NCBI RefSeq assembly: GCF_014196335.1
Contig: NZ_JACIDM010000003.1
Coordinates: forward strand, 186,001 to 250,000
Source of the DNA: Brevundimonas lenta
Lineage (GTDB): Bacteria; Pseudomonadota; Alphaproteobacteria; Caulobacterales; Caulobacteraceae
DNA length: 64,000 bases
Direction of reading: 5' to 3'
Positions 62,100 to 64,000 of the stretch are shown piece after piece; position 1 is the stretch's first letter, and each line of letters begins with the position of its first letter. The translations under genes and the position numbers were made by a program. The notes under the pieces were generated by a model. It saw only the letters and a list, made by a program, of their open reading frames with translations. It was not told where the DNA came from and ran no database searches.

Positions 62100-62187
62100 T
62101 TAACGCATGAAACCTTAAGAAGGGTTAACGCGCTCTCATTAACGAATCGTAGGCTGATTTGCGAATCGGCGTCGAGTGTCCCGAGTC
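62100..62187 (-). promoter_or_regulatory. ctrA regulatory region with GANTC and TTAA motifs
   Basis: TTAA occurs at 62100, 62115, 62125 and 62139, giving spacers of 11, 6 and 10 bp rather than the consensus 7. CcrM sites GAATC (62144-62148), GAATC (62163-62167) and GAGTC (62183-62187) follow. In Caulobacter, ctrA transcription depends on the methylation state of a GANTC site and on CtrA itself. Confidence 0.65.
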
Positions 62188-62311
62188 AAGACAACGGTGT
62201 TTTTTGCAGCCCTTCCCGGCCTGCGTCCGATAACGACGTAGCGTAGGATTATATTCCTCATCCATACGCCGGCGACCAATGACCGGCGGTCATGTGGATG
62301 ATGGAGAAGGG

Positions 62312-62671
62312 ATGATGGAGGACGAGTATCAGGGGCCGACCACGGGCGAGGATCGCATCCGCGCCGGCCTGACCCTGCAGATGGTGGCGGCCTCGACCGG
62401 GGTGCCGGTCGATCAGATGACGCACAGGAACCGGCTGGAGGGACGCGCGTGCCGGGCGCGCTGGCTGGCCATGTATCTGGCGCATGTGACGTTCGGCTGG
62501 CCGACCGAGCGGGTGGGCCACGCCTTCGGTCTGAACCGGTCGACGGCGGCCCAGGCCTGTCGCCGGATCGAGGACGAGCGCGACCACCGGATGCTGGACG
62601 AGTTCCTGGATCATATGGAGCGCTGCGTGCGGCAGGTTCTGGACGCGCCGTCCTGCGAGCTGCCGGTATGA
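62312..62671 (+). CDS. Stand-alone DnaA domain IV-like HTH protein
   Basis: About 119 residues; ATG 62312 or 62315 follows GGAGAAGG (an ATG at 62279 would add 11 residues). The central region GRACRARWLAMYLAHVTFGWPTERVGHAFGLNRSTAAQACRRIEDERDHRMLDEFLD, shown here only by its key pieces RARWLAMYLAHVTFGW, VGHAFGLNRSTAAQACRRIE, resembles the DNA-binding domain IV of DnaA (a-helical bundle with the R-x-x-A-M-Y-L and F-G-x-x-x-x-T-A-x-x-A signature). There is no AAA+ domain. It could bind DnaA-box-like DNA and regulate replication or ctrA-linked genes; divergent from ctrA with 280 bp between. It overlaps the DUF6456 gene (ATGA). Confidence 0.8.
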   Translation: MMEDEYQGPTTGEDRIRAGLTLQMVAASTGVPVDQMTHRNRLEGRACRARWLAMYLAHVTFGWPTERVGHAFGLNRSTAAQACRRIEDERDHRMLDEFLDHMERCVRQVLDAPSCELPV

Positions 62672-63402
62672 GCGCGCGGGTGCTGGGACGGGCGCGGCGG
62701 CTGCTGGCGATGCCGGACGCCTGGCTGGACGCGACGCCGGGCGGCTACGCGCTGCGGGTGGGCAAGAGCCGGCGGACCCGGCCGATGCTGTCCATCGACG
62801 AGACGGCGTTCGAGCAGCTGATCGCCGATCCGGGCCTGCGGGCGCGAAAGGGCGGCGGCTGGGTGGCGCGGGAGGCGGTCATCGCCGCCCCTGCCCTGCC
62901 CCCGGGACGGCCGGGCGTGATCGAGGGCGTGCGGATAGTGGCGGAGCCCGACGGACGCCTGCGGCCGCGGCGCGCCAACCTGGCCCGGTCGCCGATCGCC
63001 TGGCTGGCGGGGCGGACGGACGCCGAGGGGCGAAGCTGGCTGGAGCCGGTGGAGGTGGCCGCGGCCGAGCGGCTGGGTCTGGAGGCGGAGGCGGCGATGA
63101 AGGGCCCGTCGCTGACGATGCGCTGGGACGCCCTGCCCCGCAGCGGATCGGGCGGCTCAGCCTTTCGCGCGGGTCCGACCGGCCGGGTGCTGGCGGCGGG
63201 GGCCCGGGTCGAGGCGGCGCTGGCCGCCTGCGGCCCGGCGCGACGGATGGTGGAGCATGTCTGCATCCGGGCCACCGCGCTGCAGGCGGCCGAACAGGAC
63301 CTGGGCCTGCGGCGGCGGACCGGCAAGGCGTTGCTGAAACAGGGCCTGCAGGCGCTGGCCGGGCACTACGGCCTGGCCGGAGGTCAGGGAACGGCGTCCT
63401 GA
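62668..63402 (+). CDS. DUF6456 domain protein
   Basis: A 244-residue protein, co-translated with the HTH gene. The C-terminal 100 residues (RMVEHVCIRATALQAAEQDLGLRRRTGKALLKQGLQALAGHYG in pieces, with WLEPVEVAAAERLG before) match DUF6456, a family usually found fused to or beside HTH domains in alphaproteobacteria. The N-terminal part (YALRVGKSRRTRPMLSIDETAFEQL) is basic. Probably a DNA-binding partner of the preceding protein; the convergent sufE gene overlaps its 3' end by 19 bp. Confidence 0.85.
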   Translation: MSARVLGRARRLLAMPDAWLDATPGGYALRVGKSRRTRPMLSIDETAFEQLIADPGLRARKGGGWVAREAVIAAPALPPGRPGVIEGVRIVAEPDGRLRPRRANLARSPIAWLAGRTDAEGRSWLEPVEVAAAERLGLEAEAAMKGPSLTMRWDALPRSGSGGSAFRAGPTGRVLAAGARVEAALAACGPARRMVEHVCIRATALQAAEQDLGLRRRTGKALLKQGLQALAGHYGLAGGQGTAS

Positions 63403-63830
63403 CCGGCGAGGACCAGGGCGGCCTCGTCGCGGATGCGGCCGACCATGGCGTTCAGACCGTTGGCGCGCTGACGGGTGAGCGCCGAGGGCAGGCCGAGACG
63501 GTCGAGGGCGGCGCGGGCGTCGAAGCCGAGGATCTCGGTCGGGGTGCGGCTGGAATAGAGACGCAGCAGCAGGGCGATATTGCCCTTGGACAGGGCGCTG
63601 TCGCTGTCGGCGAGAAAGACCATGCGGTCGCCGTCGCGGCGGACGGCGAGCCAGACCTGGGCGGCGCAGCCCGAAACCTTGTTGGCGTCGATGCGATCGG
63701 CGTCCGGCAGGGGCGCGAGGTCCTTGCCCAGTTCGATGACGTATTCGATCCGTCCCTCCCAGTCGCCGAGGAGGTCGAACTCCTCGGCCAGTTCGGCGAG
63801 GACGGCGTCGATGGAAGCAGTGGAAGTCAT
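63384..63830 (-). CDS. sufE: SufE-family cysteine desulfurase accessory protein
   Basis: A 148-residue SufE from the ATG at 63830 (MTSTASIDAVLAELAEEFD); a longer start at 63866 is possible. The sulfur-accepting Cys is in NKVSGCAAQVWLAV, followed by DSDSALSKGNIALLLRLYS and the Arg-rich C-terminal helix LTRQRANGLNAMV. It takes persulfide sulfur from SufS for Fe-S cluster assembly. No other suf genes are in the window. Confidence 0.93.
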   Translation of the reverse strand: MTSTASIDAVLAELAEEFDLLGDWEGRIEYVIELGKDLAPLPDADRIDANKVSGCAAQVWLAVRRDGDRMVFLADSDSALSKGNIALLLRLYSSRTPTEILGFDARAALDRLGLPSALTRQRANGLNAMVGRIRDEAALVLAGQDAVP

Positions 63831-64000
63831 CGCCGTCGAGATAGGCCGCGGCGGCGTTAACGACAACCGGCGCGATGGTCCCCGGAAATCGACCGCGATC
63901 CCCTTGCTTGCAGTCGCCTGAGACGGGTGGAGGCTTTGGGCGACTCAGGGCGACGGCTAGGCTCGCGCGAGGTCACCTCCGACCCGCCGCCCGCCAAATC
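63831..64000. other. Window end, upstream of sufE
   Basis: No gene or clear motif is supported in these 170 bases; presumably the sufE promoter region. Confidence 0.3.

Noticed and set aside
62100..62142. A full consensus CtrA box (TTAA-N7-TTAA) in the ctrA promoter
   Set aside because: The spacers between TTAA motifs are 11, 6 and 10 bp, so only half-sites can be claimed.

Overview
The window is high-GC alphaproteobacterial chromosome, most likely Caulobacterales and probably a Brevundimonas-like organism. This is inferred from a ctrA gene whose promoter carries GANTC (CcrM) sites, general-stress sigma (EcfG-type) promoter motifs, a PrtD/RsaD-like type I secretion pair, several HWE/PAS kinases, and families typical of this order (DUF6456, DUF6481, ELM1-like, SleB hydrolases). 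Gene density is high, with many 1-20 nt overlaps and frequent GTG/TTG starts.

Layout. 1-10.4 kb: 3' end of carB, a small exported protein, an M20 amidohydrolase with a DUF1294 protein, a membrane/tetratricopeptide-like protein, a dicarboxylate symporter, the selD-mnmH selenouridine pair and a secreted GH43-like glycosidase. 10.4-15.4 kb: GST, greA, VOC and ELM1-like genes, a DUF559 nuclease gene bracketed by inverted palindromic repeats, a Gly-zipper protein and trxB. 15.4-26 kb: signalling and envelope genes (response regulator plus HWE kinase, two SleB hydrolases, dps, a five-PAS hybrid kinase). 26-31 kb: a NAD de novo operon nadA-(two small ORFs)-M50 protease-nadB-nadC behind two palindromic operators. 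31-35.4 kb: ogt plus an Ada/AlkA-like gene that has lost its glycosylase core, a PadR-HAAS pair and ku. 36-40 kb: a three-gene uracil catabolism (URC) cluster. 40-51 kb: an ABC transporter fused to an M1 aminopeptidase, a type I secretion ABC/HlyD pair and malate synthase G. 51-57 kb: DUF1345, CMD-Rrf2, an rhlE-like helicase, a FadL porin and an intradiol dioxygenase. 57.1-61.2 kb: an atypical, lower-GC accessory island. 61.3-64 kb: ctrA, a stand-alone DnaA-domain-IV-like protein, DUF6456 and sufE.

The best candidate for an undescribed system is the island at about 57.5-61.0 kb. It is a compact three-gene operon encoding a self-inhibited Fic AMPylator with a C-terminal winged helix, a PD-(D/E)xK nuclease, and a zinc-ribbon/RES-domain (putative NAD-consuming) protein. 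It is preceded by two identical 29-bp palindromes, the second overlapping the fic start, and is flanked by a 13-bp direct repeat. It looks like a horizontally acquired, autoregulated toxin/anti-phage module.

Intergenic DNA is also structured. At least seven pairs of inverted REP-like elements have conserved outer arms around an inner hairpin whose sequence varies but stays palindromic. A roughly 430-bp dispersed repeat occurs twice in opposite orientation, 14.5 kb apart, and each copy lies between two REP pairs.

Start sites were chosen by eye from ribosome binding sites and family N-termini. No database search or alignment program was run.
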